64,000 nucleotides of DNA from Varroa destructor. Lineage: Eukaryota > Arthropoda > Arachnida > Mesostigmata > Varroidae. Below, one piece after another: positions 11,701 through 25,325 of the stretch. The first letter of the stretch is position 1; every line of letters begins with the position of its first letter. The stretch is from NCBI RefSeq assembly GCF_002443255.2, contig NW_019211454.1, positions 67,967,282-68,031,281 on the forward strand, read 5' to 3'. The notes under the pieces were generated by a model that was given only the letters and a program-made list of their open reading frames with translations, was not told the DNA's origin and made no database searches. Made by a program: the position numbers and the translations under genes.

Positions 11701-14700
11701 GTACTGCCACAATTTTGAATTTTTTCGTTATCATGGTGTAGGCTGTGTGAGAAGCAGTTGTTACCTGTTCAGATATCATAGCATCATTCATTACTTTTGA
11801 GTAATAATTTCCTCGTAAATGACAAGTTTCGTCATCCGAAGGTAATTATTCTGTTTTGCAACTTCTTTGTAGTGCCCATGGCGCCCCATCATCGTCTATC
11901 TCAACTCGATCTTGCTACGCTAAAACTAAACCGTTAAATACAGATCAGTTCAATGTGGCGATAGACGAATTGAGTTTAGCCATTAAACACCGACTGCTAT
12001 CAACCTATGCTTTTCGATAAATTTTTCGAACACCAATGAGGTATTTTCGTATCAACAAAACTTCGACTTACCGTTGCAAGTTTATTCGACTCTTTACCAA
12101 CAGTTTAATACTGATCAACATCGTAATATACCACGCATACAACTTATCCTGTCCTTATATTTGTTATTAAGGCGCTGGGTAGCTTAGTGAAGGGAGAAAA
12201 GCTCGTACAGGTAATAATAACAAATAAGCCTATCTATCGATTGCAGTTAACGGGGGGTTGCGGAACATGGGGGTCCTACTTCGCTGTTTTGATTTAACTG
12301 CAATGCAAGTTTTATTTTCAGTTCGTTTGACATATATAATTATATTATTAAATATTCTTTGTCGATTATCTTAGTCTCTCAATTGTAACGACCTTCAATA
12401 GTGCGATAGAAATACACGTTCAGAAATAATAGTGGCACATATATATTGCTGCTATTAAATACAATTCCAAGTAGAGTATAGTTCGAAGTTGCTTCGAATA
12501 TCTATACAAAAAAAACTACGGAAAAAGCTGTACATAACTTCTAGGTCGCGTACTCTCTGTATCAGTACAGTGGTTCTTTTCTACTTTATCCGTTACCATG
12601 AAGATCTCGTTTTTAGCATTCCTCTTTACCTTTGGGTTTTCATTTTAAAAAGGGCTGAAACTTCTTTCGACTGCATAAAATTGCTGTAAGAAAGCATTGG
12701 GCTCTCTATTTGATGATGAGGAATAAGTCCGTCAAAGTGTTTGCCTACTTCGGTCTATCGCTCCTATTTTCCATGTAGCTATTGATTGAAATGATGAAGT
12801 CTATCGTACAGTGACGAAGTGGGTTTAGTCCAGCGATGGCTCTCTGGAAAATCTCACGTTTTTCCGCAACCCGAAAATAATTACCTGGTTTTTTGATAAA
12901 TCTTTCGCAAGTCCGATTTTTTCGTATTTTTCAATGAGTGTTATCGAAACCATTTCTGTTTGATTTCCGAAACGATTAGGTCTTGGCACGCGACAAACCT
13001 CACTGGGGAACAGTCCTAGTTAAGGGGCGCCAGTGAGCAACTTCACTATGACTTTGATCTTACACTAATGGCCCCTTTCTCTAGATTAGTCAGCAAATAT
13101 ATGCTAATCAAAAGATTTCGTAAAATATTTACTATAAGTTATGATCGTACAACTTAAAGCTTTTCATTGTATTTTTCGAATGCTCTGGTGTCTCTTCAAA
13201 GATTTAAGTTCTTTTAAAACCGTCACTAACGATTTCAACGAGAAGATTAACAACGATTTAATACAAACTTGATGATTATTAGAGTAACATAAATAACGGA
13301 ATGGTTTCAAAATGGATCTCTGTAGAAGTAATGTTCAAGTCGTCGATCGATATTTTGTTTCGTTAGGAAGAACAGGTTACGCATTAGCGTATGTTTGCAA
13401 GCAATATACGCTGTACGCGGATACTGTAGGGCTCGTAAGGATTCGGCTTTTGTACACGTGTCGTGCCGGCCGGACAGGACAAGCAGTGCAATAGAATCAC
13501 AAAACTCGCCCTGATTCCGGCTATGTAAGGCACACACACTGGTTTACCATATGAAAAGCTAATAGTATTGTAGGAGATTGTGTAGGCATGTTCTTTACTA
13601 CCATAGTCTCAGCCGTCAATGCAATGCAGCGTTTCTTATTGCATCAATAATTTTATAAAGATTCGTTGTTTTTTTAACTGAATTATAATGATTACATTGT
13701 CAGTTCTCGTGACACCTTTCACGAGTATAAGACCAGTGTACTCATCGGTAGCTTCGCCGATACAATTCTAGATTGATCACAACCCGATGAGGAAAACATC
13801 ATTACGCAATAAAAATGGCAACGTCTGGAGTTTCATTAGAAGACACCATCGAAAGCAATCATTTTTAGAATCTAAAAAAAAAAACAAAGCATCGATTTTA
13901 TTCATACGTTCATAGTCAGCGAACAAATTCATATTAGAGCCCATAATATAGAGGAAATTCCGCTACCTCCATTTTAATATTCTGTCATGCTATACTTGCA
14001 TAGCTTTTTAATAATCCAGTTCACAGAATAGGATCTTGCATATTCAGACATAGGGCTAAAATTGAGACAAACAGAATAAAGGCCAACGAGTGCAGTCATA
14101 AGCTATTTTACGTAACCAGCGAATACCATATCATTAATTACCTAATTAGTAAGCCGCTAGTGTAAAGAGACGGGTTCAGCGTTCAATTCAGCTAACCAAC
14201 TATTGTAACTACGTACTTATGAATACGTAACAATATATTATGGTCCAATCTGAAGCGGTATTGATATATGAATGGGTGCGTATATTCATTGAATCACACC
14301 GTCTGCTAGAAATAAATGGAACGTTCAGTTTATGCAGCGAGCTCGGAGTTCGCGATCGAAAAAAGAACTTCAAACTTCTCAAAAATCGTGCGTCGACAAA
14401 TTTAGATATCCGATTCACTAATACTCATTGTATTTAACACCAATCGCCGTCTGAACCTTAGGCACGACGAAGCGTAGCATTGTAGAGTCATCTTTAGTTA
14501 AATGGCCTACCTTATAATAATGTTGATACAAAGAAAAAAACAAAATGGTTTATGTTGTGTTCAAAGCGGCTATTGCTAGGCCGCTGATAGACGTTTCCTA
14601 ATGGCTTCTAATTTTTCGAAGCGTCGCTTTGTTCCGGACAGGCCGCAAGCCTCACCAGAACAGAAGACAGCTTGCTGGCGCTGCTCACCGCCATCTGTAA

Positions 14701-16027
14701 CTTTAATGGAACAAATGATTTTTGAATGTATCCCAGTGAACTTTTTTTTTTAGATATGCTTGAAAATAGGGGTTTGGACTACAGATATAATTGCCTCTCT
14801 CATACGGATTCGAATCCGTACTACCGCCGTGTCTCATTGGTCAGTAGGCAAACGCGTGACGACTGTTGTATTGCAGAAAGAAGTACAACTTCGAAAATGG
14901 TGCGGCAGCGCCCTCAGCGGCGTTAAAAGCCTTTAAACATAATATAGGATTTTATGGAATAGAATTCTGCTAGAGAAAATTTAATATCCGTTATCGCTTG
15001 CAGATCAAATGTTCTCATAATTTTTTCTCTAAGCTTATGGACTTAGACGTCAATAAACTTTTGACAAAGTCATGCGTTTAAGATATATTCATCAAGTCAC
15101 TCTGCACAGAGTAACTGAATAGAGGACGATATATTAGCAATGGTACATTTTTTGGCATTCTACACAATGGCACCTTTCTTGCTCAAGCCGATGTGGGCAA
15201 TGTTGTAGGGTATCGCTGCTAATATTGAACTAGAGCTAATGTAGAGTGCTCAACTTTACGATTCACCTTTTTCGAGACATTGACAGCACAGAACTTCGGT
15301 AATTATGCCAATAATTCTACATCTGTATTCACATAATAACAAGACCGTGAAATTCGGAGGATGGTAGTGAGGTTTCTTTTAAAAATTTGACTCTAATTCC
15401 TTTTTTTGTGCTTTCCTTTATTTCGAACTGCGGCCAGAATGCGCAAAAAGTCATTGATTGCTACGATGGCATTTTATCTGCGCCAATCTGAATTTTGTAA
15501 AATGAAATTATATCAAATCTCAAAGTGAGAAATGGCACTAAAAGGCAGCTGTTTGGCACATTTTTCGTCAACCTAGGCATAAATGAGCCTAAATATACAT
15601 ACTATCTAGACAATATGTTCTGTATGAGGTCTTTACAACAGGCATAAACGCCGAATTTTGCTGCTAAAAGTGTACAACTATAAATAAATAAAATAGTTAT
15701 TTTCCTACGTTTTTTGATTGTGTCAATCGCAAGACCCTGCTGTGTCTCCAAAAGGTCTGGCTTTTTTGTTCAACAAACAGGAGAGAGAAATCGCGCGCGT
15801 GTGAGTCATTCAAACTGAGTAACTAATTATCTCGTGTCGATATCTGATCGATTGGGGAGTTTGACCCCAGTCAGTCCGGTTGATTCACTCGAGGTACAGC
15901 AGAGGCTAATGAGTGGAATAATGCGCTGATGATAACGAAGTCCCCCAGCTAGATTAGATGCTGAGAGCCGACGAGAAAGGAGGATTGAAAGGCCTGCTCT
16001 GTTCAGTGACATGACTAGTTAGCAAAC
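5760..16027. other. Long region with no supported gene
   Basis: About 10 kb contain only short frames (60-80 codons, mostly without an ATG) and scattered homopolymer runs. I found no conserved protein motif, tRNA arm set or long repeat by eye. A T-arm-like palindrome near 14812 does not extend to a tRNA. Small exons with no recognisable homology could be missed. Confidence 0.5.
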
Positions 16028-16544
16028 ATGAGCTGCGGACTTAGTCTTCATTGTGGTGTAGTTGGCATGAAGACAATAGAAGACTACCTACAGGTAGCCT
16101 TTAATGACAGTCATGTGGAGTTTAGTACCAAGTGGCCGCATCAAGATGCTCGAGAAAAAGAGGATCGATAGAACCTTGGCACAGTTTGCAAGGACGGCAA
16201 CTGCCATTCACTTATGGCTTGAGCTAGCCTATAAGACGCTATCGAAGGAAGTGAACCGATACTCATACATTGAAATGAATGAGCTTCTACACACATTTTC
16301 AGAGCTCGAAGAATCGATGCAAAAAATTAGCGAAGGTTTTAAAAAACTAGAGAAGCTGGATTCGAAAATTACAGCGTGCAATGTCAATAGAAATCCGTAT
16401 ACGGTCCTAGAAACAGTTTGGCTTCGAAAACTGTGGAATACATTTATTGTTGAATTCGAGCAACGGAAAAGTGAAGTGGACAAAGATACTAAATTAATAC
16501 AAGAAAATGCCAGCCGTTCGGGTTTATTTAAGCGCCGCAAATAA
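16028..16544 (+). CDS. Small alpha-helical protein, unknown function
   Basis: Two gene models fit. The simple one is a single ORF of 146 residues from the ATG at 16104 to the TAA at 16542. The alternative starts at ATG 16028 or 16067 in another frame (MKTIEDYLQ), uses the donor CAG|GTAGCC after 16093, removes a 52-base intron and resumes at 16146 with MLEKKRIDRTLAQFAR. Both share the long C-terminal part, which is Lys/Glu/Leu-rich and predicted by eye to be helical or coiled-coil (LHTFSELEESMQKISEGFKK, then VEFEQRKSEVDKD), ending in a basic tail SGLFKRRK. No signal peptide or membrane segment is visible. I do not recognise the family. The long uninterrupted frame and normal composition suggest a real gene, but the start is uncertain. 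Confidence 0.5.
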
Positions 16545-18694
16545 GGCCATCGACGTAATCTCTATCATTGTACTTACATATAGTGGATATGCTATAATTA
16601 GCAGTTTACCATATTCGTTTTTAAGAACCTTTTGGCCCCTATAAACGAGAAATCGCCACCTTTGATAAATCAGTGTTACAGAATTGTTACTTAGTTTATT
16701 CCAGCGTTATCGCTGGACGGCAACAGTCATCATCTGTGGCTGATGCCGAGTAGTGCCCCAGCAAGTTCCTGTACATTCCTGCCATTTGCCCAGTCGAAAT
16801 CTATCGATTGTCAGGCCCCGTACTGCCGTGTAATGTTTTCGTCGTGACCTAGTTTACCTGATAATATACCCGCACCTCAGTATCATATAACATGTCCCGC
16901 TCGGTCGAGTCCAGAAGCGTTTAGAAACAGTTTCTTTCAGACTTCGACGATGAACTGCTAGAGGCTAGTAACGCCAACTTTAGGCAGAGGCATACGAATC
17001 ATGAAAACATTCCGTTATTGTACCTTGAACGTTCGTGCTATGCATTTTTAACTGCATTCAATCGTCTGCAATTTCTGTTATAATATTTTGTTTAATAAAT
17101 AATGATTTAAGTGTAATGCTCCTTTTTTGTTACTAGTGTTAGTGTTTTTAAGTTCACAAGCGAATATCTCGAAAGGCATCTATCCTGCGTCAACTTCAGG
17201 TATAATCCCTTTGCATATGATTTATCGTGTTTTGATAATTACCATATGCACAAATAAAGAACCTATATTATAAAGCACTGGGGAGTCGCATTTCCGTTTG
17301 TGTAAGCACGCCGGATAGAAAAAATACTATTCATATGTAATGTATGAATATAGTTCTTACTTATAATAACAATATAATAATTAACGGTATCGTTACAAAT
17401 TGCATGTGGACAGTAATGTATTGATTTAAAATCAGGCTATTTCCTATCATCTTTAAAAGAAATTATTTTGTAACGCTTTGTTTTATTGGCCACCATGAGT
17501 CACAAACTTGAGATCTTCATAAGAAATGGAGACAAACATTTAGGTATGTAATTAAACATTGGTATATAGGAATATGAAACTGTTTACTATAGATGAACTA
17601 AAGCTTGCTCACGCTTGATAAGATTATTGTTCACTATATACTATACTTCTTAAAATATCCTTAACACGGCGTAATTTACGCAAACAAACTTTACTTGCCT
17701 TTTAAATGGTTTATATATGTTTATATACGTATACGTATGTAGTGCCATCTAATCTGGTCTAAATAATAGCTGCGATACTTAATTGTCACCCACTGTCTGG
17801 GATAGGGGAATAAGACGTCTTGTTGTTCAGCGTTTGTGTTGTTGGCCTGTATCAACTCAGCTTTAAACTTTTGGATTGTCAAATATAACCTTTGCTGCTG
17901 AAGTTACTGGACTAAGGTCTAAAACTTAAAAAAAAAACCTATATCTATTCTTGCTGTTGTCGTGTTTGTATATAATAGACTTCAGGGCCAGTTTCGCTTT
18001 TCAGGCACCACGCTTTCGAATCTTATAGCTAACAATTGTCTTTTAATAAGAAACAATAGTTCGTGTCTTACGGCAAACAGGGGCATTATAAAATATCGGC
18101 ATGGTTTATCACTTTGTTCTTAAAATTTCTTAGGCCGGGAAGATTTATAGTATACTTTCATGTATACGAACGAACGTCCGAAACTGAGACTAAGCATTAC
18201 TTCAGAACCTTACCTAAAAGAAGCTTACATTAGGCCTATGCCTTCGCTGCCAATATATGCTGAAGATTCCAATAGTGCATTGAATACAGGTTAATTCAAA
18301 CCATGTCGCCCGATTTTAACGCATAAATCTATACCCGTTAAACGGCGAGAAAAAAATCGATATTAGAATCTTGTTTGGTCTGTGTAAAAAGTTGTAACTT
18401 TGCTTCAGTTGCTCTCAGTAGCCACACAAGTTTGAACCACAACAGGTGCGCGAAGCTATGAGGTAAAACGTGTGTATCTGGGCTACAATCCCTTCTCAGT
18501 TGCATACAGCAAGCTAGGAACGCTCACGGAAAAACCGTCCCTCGATCTAAATGCGGCTATATGATTGCGCCGTCTGAATGTTTATGACGAAAATCGGACC
18601 GTGAACTAACCCAAACTGTCTAATAAAACGAGGAATATGGTAGCTAATAACTAAATTACATTTACAATAAAATAGCGATTTTATGTTACATTGC
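16545..18694. other. No supported gene
   Basis: AT-rich sequence with no reading frame above about 60 codons and no recognisable motif on either strand. It probably includes 3' flanking sequence of the upstream ORF and of the minus-strand MADF copy. Confidence 0.55.
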
Positions 18695-18700
18695 TTTATT
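18695..18700 (-). promoter_or_regulatory. Candidate polyadenylation signal AATAAA
   Basis: TTTATT on the plus strand reads AATAAA on the minus strand, 103 bases past the stop of the second MADF gene. The position is typical for a 3' end, which suggests this locus was, or still is, transcribed. Confidence 0.4.
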
Positions 18701-18802
18701 TATTTAAGTAGCTTGCCATCAAATATATACACTAGGCAAGCAATGGTATGTACAAAACTCTTACACGCCTTCTTTACGAGAACATGTCATTCTGACTATT
18801 GC

Positions 18803-19492
18803 TCATCTTGCAGTGGGATTGGACTTTTTTTCCAGTTCTCGTAGCGTCCCAGCGATTCGGTCTTTCGCAAGTTTTTGCTGAACGGCGTCTAGATTTTGCG
18901 TTTTTACTTTCATGGTATTGATAAGTTTGTCCACAGGGCCTGGGTCACCATTGGTATTATCAGGAGAATCCCAACACTGCTGTTTCTTCGGCTGGCGAGC
19001 CAGATCGTCCATAGCTTTCCTTTTGGAGCCTTGTAAGTACGATCTCAGGCTGTTTACTGGGACGCAAGCAACAGGAATAGCTGAAACAGGCTTAAAGGGA
19101 ACCGGGCCTAACGCCAGTTCCTCACAGTAGTTTGGAAGAAGCGTATCGTGAAGCATATAGTAGAATTTCCAAGTGGGTTAATACACTTTGTTTGACTGTA
19201 AGTGTTCGAGAGTTTTGTTAAGAATTTGCTTGTACCGATCTCGGACGCTAATCCACTTTTTCTTCGCTTCGGAACCAATCTCACGCCATCGTGCAACTTT
19301 CGTGTTTGTATCTCGGTAGTCCTCATGATATCTGCTAAACAAAAAAGAAGTTTCTTTAACTAAGGAAACTGACTCGTCGATCCGGAAGTTACCAGCGCAA
19401 TGTCTACCATGCTCCGAAGACTGCATGCCGATCTGGCAATAACTGCTCGCATCCTCGTTGATCGTCATATCGATAGGTTCACAAATATCCAT
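18803..19492 (-). pseudogene. MADF-domain gene with in-frame stop inside the domain
   Basis: The frame starts at a true ATG at 19492 and stays in one phase to a TGA at 18803 (229 codons), except for a TAA at 19178-19180 after codon 104. Coding similarity crosses the stop: before it come RWREIGSEAKKKWISVRDRY and LQSNKVY, after it PTWKFYYMLHDTLLPNY. These line up with KWTSIRDRYKR and HYDHKWKLYDTL of the intact paralogue at 4.6-5.4 kb, with the TAA exactly at the position of the Asp. About eight residues are also missing between the WREIG helix and KKKW. The C-terminal KLINTMKVKTQNLDAVQQKL part may be a weak BESS remnant. Options are a decaying paralogue, stop-codon readthrough, or a sequencing error; an intron would remove the conserved KWKFY motif, so splicing is a poor explanation. 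The degenerate spacing favours a pseudogene. Confidence 0.65.
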
Positions 19493-21384
19493 CGCAGCAG
19501 TTAACTTTTGCTAGCGATATTAGTTACGCGATCTAATACATACGCAACGTAAGTCAATATGATTGCTCTACAATCGATGCACTGCGAAATGATAGTTGGA
19601 TGGCTGCAAAGTTCGCTTGGCGGTTTCCGTCGAATGACCTCGGTTTCTGGACAAACTGCCCGTGCTACGACTATCAGAACCACAAACTCACTTAATATAT
19701 GAGAAATCAACTCTAGCTCGAGCTAAGGCCCACCCTCTCCGCAATTGTGCCTTCTCTCGTTGCCAGAGAGAAGCGTTCTTCCGAGTTGGTTTACTGCTGT
19801 GTCACAACCTGGCTACGCGGGATTAAGATCCGACTCAGTAAGAACTCTACTACTACGACCACTACTACTACTACCACAATAGCGAATAAAGTTTTCGAAT
19901 GGTAAATTCCTTTCATTTTGCCTGCCTGTGATTCTAAAGATGTTCGCCATAGTTTAATAAAAACTACGACATATTGTAAGCAATGAAAAAGACCTGTTAC
20001 GGTCTGTTAGGTTCAGGGGTAGAAATCAATTAATGCATAGTGAACCGCTGTAACTACACTTCGTTAAAATTGCCGCATGAGGAAACCGAGTCTGGAATAT
20101 ACCAATTGCGACTGGCTGAAATAATTAGCCGACCAGGCCCTATCTACTCACTTAACAAAATAGTAAAATCTTCTCAGAGTAAATAAAAGCCCAAGTAATC
20201 CTGTTATACTGTAATGGCAATATCATGCAAGTTCTACGTTGAGCAACTGACCAAAACGCCAGCAGCAACGGGCATATTAATAAATAGTTATGATTATTAG
20301 GTAATAGGCTGATACGAACCACTAGGACTAGCGAAATTAACTTACTCCAAAACAATAATAATTAGTCGATATGGGAACCAGACGAGACCTAGTGAGCAAA
20401 TGGTTGTCACATATGCAGTGCGATACCGACAGTTCTTCCTGGTTTAAATCACTCCGTTTACGATTATAAAATAGGGTCGAACTGCTATAAGGAAGTAAAT
20501 TTCGAATATATTTTTTCATAAAACAACACAGTCCATGTTAGTCTCTGTATGGCTTAAACCAACGAACGTAACTAGGATACGTTCAGAGATTTCTAACTTG
20601 ACAGTGATTTACGCCTAGTCTACGCATATCTTTTGGGTAAACTAGGCCATTTATACGAGAATCGGCTAAATTACGAGTCAAGTATTTGATGTTACGGGAC
20701 TGCACCTTTATATACCCGGCGCGTTTGCGAAACAAAAAACATAGTCTTTAATTTCAATGATTCACAATACTCTTTTGCTAATTGTTAACAAAATCTTTAC
20801 AGAACACCAATACCACACATGGATGCAATAATTAATTCTCCATTACCATTGGCTTATCTCGCACTGCATGAAACGTCACAGCAGATGGGGCAACGTGTTA
20901 ACGATGGCTTCTGTTGGTACCCATAAGCCTTATAAGTACTTTAGTTTTTTTGGACCCTGCCGCGTGTGACGCTTCTGCGAATCACTAGTTGGCCGATATT
21001 TATATATGCGGTCGTGCTTTGATAATTTCATCTGAGCTGTATACTAAATAGTCGTCGAGAATCTTTTATACGTGCAGATAAAATAGACAGTTTCGGACCG
21101 CGTATGCTGCGGAAACAATTGCCTCATCTTTGGTTTCTTAGTGCTTTCCGTAGGTAACTTCTATCTTTCATATTGAAACGTTGTGTTATAACTAAAACAA
21201 CATCATTTAGTTTGCGTCAGAAAGCGAACGTTTCTAGTTTTTTTTTTTGTCGGCGTCGAATGAAAAACGATTTTATGTTATAGGGTATTAAAAGATCTCG
21301 ACAGAAAAAGAAGAAATCGTACGCGCAGGGCGCCCATATGTGCACCTGTTGCGCCGTCGGCGGTCCTGGGTCGACTAGCAGTTG
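19493..21384. other. No supported gene
   Basis: Intergenic sequence between the MADF copy and the 3' end of ACBD6. It holds a short ACT trinucleotide repeat and small frames without motifs. Confidence 0.55.
19845..19875. repeat. Imperfect (ACT)n trinucleotide repeat
   Basis: About ten ACT/ACC/ACG-type units in a row. It is a simple repeat in non-coding sequence. Confidence 0.8.
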
Positions 21385-24208
21385 TCAGGTTTTTTCACGC
21401 GCCTTAAGGATTTGCTCGACGTCAGCGACGCAGTCGACTCCATCTTCGTCCTTAAGGGTGGGGTCTGCTCCACTCTTCATCAACAAAGCAACAACTTCGG
21501 AATGACTGCAATAGGATGCTGAAGGATAGATGTAACTATCAGGTATCATCCGAGAGTGACAGCAAAGGCATTTTTTGCTGAGATTTTTCTCCATCACAAG
21601 ATTTTAACGTGTAATACCCGACATACACCTTTGTCACAAAACAAGTGGAAGTGCTTTCGTCTTATATTCATCACAGGGGCTCCTATGAGCGTATCGATAA
21701 CGAATATTAGCTTTTTAGACGTTGGTTCGCATCGTCAACACGATATGTTGTGATATATGTCGTTTTGACGATGTGATAGAGCAGATGCCAATTGTACTCT
21801 TCTTCTTTAAAAAAAAAAGGAAGTTCTTATTCCTTTAGAATGGAGTCTGTCTAGTATAGGCATTTAGCCGAAATGGACTATCTGGTTTTTTTTCGGTCAC
21901 TCAAGTTTGTCACTCGCCTAAAATAAAGCATTACCTTAGAAGTATAAATATAGCAACAATTGGCTCACTCACCGTAATGCAGTGGTGTCTGCTGAGCCGG
22001 ATCCGTGACGTTGATTCGATCGGGAAACCTTTTGAGAAGTGCCTCTACTAATGCTAGATGCCCTCTGTCGCAAGCCCAATGCAAAGGTGTAAGACCGTCT
22101 TCGTCGACGGGCAAACTGTCGGTATCTAACAATTTTTCAACATACTCCACATTGCCTTCCTTTGCCTATACGCAATAAATAGAAGAAATATTTATAACAC
22201 TAGCTTTTAATTAATAAAGAAAAATTACAGATATGTTAGTAACTAGCCCGGGGTTTGTCCCAGTTTGGCTGGCGGTCCCCTATTGCCCTAACGAGTGTAG
22301 GAGCGTAGGTTGTGGAATTAGGCAAGAAGAAATAAATTAGGAAAAAAAGTAGATAATTTTGTAGCTCAGTTTCCGCTGGTGTGATATTGTAGAAGGTAGC
22401 CTGCAGCTATACGAATGGATTTTCTGCGGATACAAAGGGTTGTACCAAGTTGAGTGAAAAGCAATGGTACACTCGCACGGCCGCTAACAGCGCAGAACAG
22501 CGGCAATGTTTGGCTCAGGTTCTACTGCAGTGGACCAAACACCAAAAAAAAACAGGCAATTTTAAGCTAATCTATATGTATAAACATGACTGGTTGTATA
22601 TAAGGTGCGCTAAAACTAAGCGTGGCGTTAATCTTACGTATCTTCTAATAAAGTATCCTAGAAAACTGTTGATCGGACTTCATCAAAAGAGGGTCATCGA
22701 TATCGTACAATGTAGCTTTGATTAGCTACATAAAAACGAAATTTGAAAAAGTATGTTATTTATGACACACGACGAAACATAAAGCAACCTATCATGTTAT
22801 ATATTTACTAAGCTTTACTTGATAATAATAATATAGATAGATCGCTCTGTATACATACGCAGCTTCTAAAAGCAAACTTCTAAAAGATACATTGAAACTG
22901 CGATCTTGGCAGAAAGCCACGTTCTTATAATAATAACTTAAAATAGCTTCAGTTGTACAACACGTTTGAATAGACCATGAATTAATCTAATGCAATGCAC
23001 TTCCTACAATTGATAATACGCTTACTTTGGGCTTTTTGATTTGACAGGACTACCCGATAAGACAATAATCATGCCGAAATAACATGTTAATTTTGTCTAG
23101 ATCTATAAAGTTAAAGCATAAAGTCTATACTGTATAGGCACAATACTTGTATCGGGTAGCTCAGTTTTTTATTTAACAAATAACTTAACCCGTGCTTGTA
23201 TGAAGATACTTCGAGTAATATGGGGTTACTGCTAAAAAAAACTACCGCTTTGTAACAATGTAACAGAAACAAAACGGACCCAGTCAAAGACCGTTTTCGA
23301 TCTATCCTCGATGCACGTTTCCTGGTTTAGGGGTGTACTAACGGAAATTCCAAAGCCGCCGCCAATTTCTTTGCTTCTGCTTGCTTCGGCCCCATATTTG
23401 GTTTCCTGAAATAGTTAGGTAGTAAATAAAAATGATGCACATAGCTTTAGTTAGCTTACTAGTCTGTTGGCTTTATTTTTTCTTCTATATAAGCATGTGT
23501 TTAAGATTATGGTTCAAGGAGTCCGCAGTAGATTCGATTTAAAGTACCAAGTCAACCCTTTTTGCTGCTGGACCTAAACCTACCTTTGTCAGCCTATACC
23601 CCCGCCTTTTTGCCCGCACCATATAACGAATTGCTAGAATTACAAGAGAGGAAAGTATTTGTATTCATGCTTGAGTTTAGCGTCAACTAGTACGATAAGA
23701 CGGGATCTAGGTAGGCAATGAAGTGGGGCTGGCAACTCTAGGAATAGTGAGCCTGCCGGAAACAAAATCTCTCGTAATTCATAGAACGATTACGTAGCTT
23801 TTCCACAATGTATTCAATAATAACAATCTAGTGCGCCGGTTTTTTTTCAAACATAGTCGTACCAGAAAACTTGCTTTATTTACGAACTTTAAACAGTGCA
23901 AGACGGGTAGCGAACTAAACAGTGTCTTTTTCTGCGGGTTTTTCCAGTGTCTTTCTCCCGACCTAACGCATCCTTTCGACAGATGACAACTAATGTGGTT
24001 CCTCTGCATTTCCCAAAATAAATTAAGCATAAGGCTCTTTAGCTAGTTCAACAAGCTTTACGAGTCGATACTTTCTTACGCAACTTTCTGATAAAATGGA
24101 AAGTGTTAGTAAATTTTTTTATTTTCTTCAAATACACACACCCATATACACCACTGTGTTTTTAATCGGATAATTGATACAACAAATACAATAACACTGA
24201 CACAGGAA

Positions 24209-24255
<47 letters not shown>

Positions 24256-25294
24256 ATTGATAATCTCTCAATCCTTAAATTTCCTGCACTGGTTCAATGT
24301 ATCACTTTAATATGAAAATCAGCCGGACAAGCTTAGGCCATACGTTCTGCATTATCGAATCCGTATTGTTTAATCGGCTATTTATGAAAGAAGCACATTA
24401 CATACGGTACGTGATATGTTGAGCTCCAGTCAAGCAACGCCAAAGAATGAACGCTTGTTTTAGCCGGATAGTAAAATTTAACCTGAAGTTTTATATAGCT
24501 TTTCTCCGGAATCGTCACCGCGGTGACGACGTAAATGGGGCGGCAGGGGAAATGAGAGTGCTACTAAGTCTGCTGGCTTAGCATGGATCAGAATTAGGTT
24601 TCACTAGCCAAGGACATTGGCTCCGTCGATGAATACATTGTGCCGCCGAGCTACAAAGGTCATTTCAGGTATAAGCAGGTTCTGATTCATTCCGGTCGCT
24701 AGGAAATCTTGATAAAAAGTCCTGAGTCACCATTTCGGAAAGGCCAGCTTTCTAAATAAATAGTAGAGAAAAATTTTCCATCCTAACTACTACTGTTTTT
24801 TCAGCACCTTTTTCCTATGAATACACACGAATTCAGGTTGCCATGCATCTTCCTGTCAATGCCACTCTCCGCACTCTATGACAGACTCTAGCCGTACTTT
24901 TTTGGCATTATTAATGTACATATATCTCAAATTACCGATTTATGTAAAATGAATCGCAATTTAATTATTGTTGTAAACTTTGTAAGCGGTAACCATGTCG
25001 AGCATTTTCGAGCAATCTAGTATTTTTTCTCTTTCAAAAAAAACAGTGTTTGGAAAATACCACTTTAATTTCGCAACGACGTATTTGGTACCGAAATATC
25101 ACAATATAATATTCAACGTAAAGGATGTTATGAATATTAACTTCACTAATCGATCACTTCAGGTAACTGTTTACTTGGCTAGAAGTAGAATAGCATAGTG
25201 GATGAATTGGCAAAAAAATTCGGTTCATCTGTCGTCACGGGTAGCTTCAATTCACGGGTAACTCAATTTGCTACATATATATAAAAATTTGGGT

Positions 25295-25325
<31 letters not shown>

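Noticed and set aside
14800..14850. T-arm-like palindrome ACGGATTCGAATCCGT
   Set aside because: No acceptor stem, D arm or anticodon arm can be folded around it, so it is not called a tRNA.
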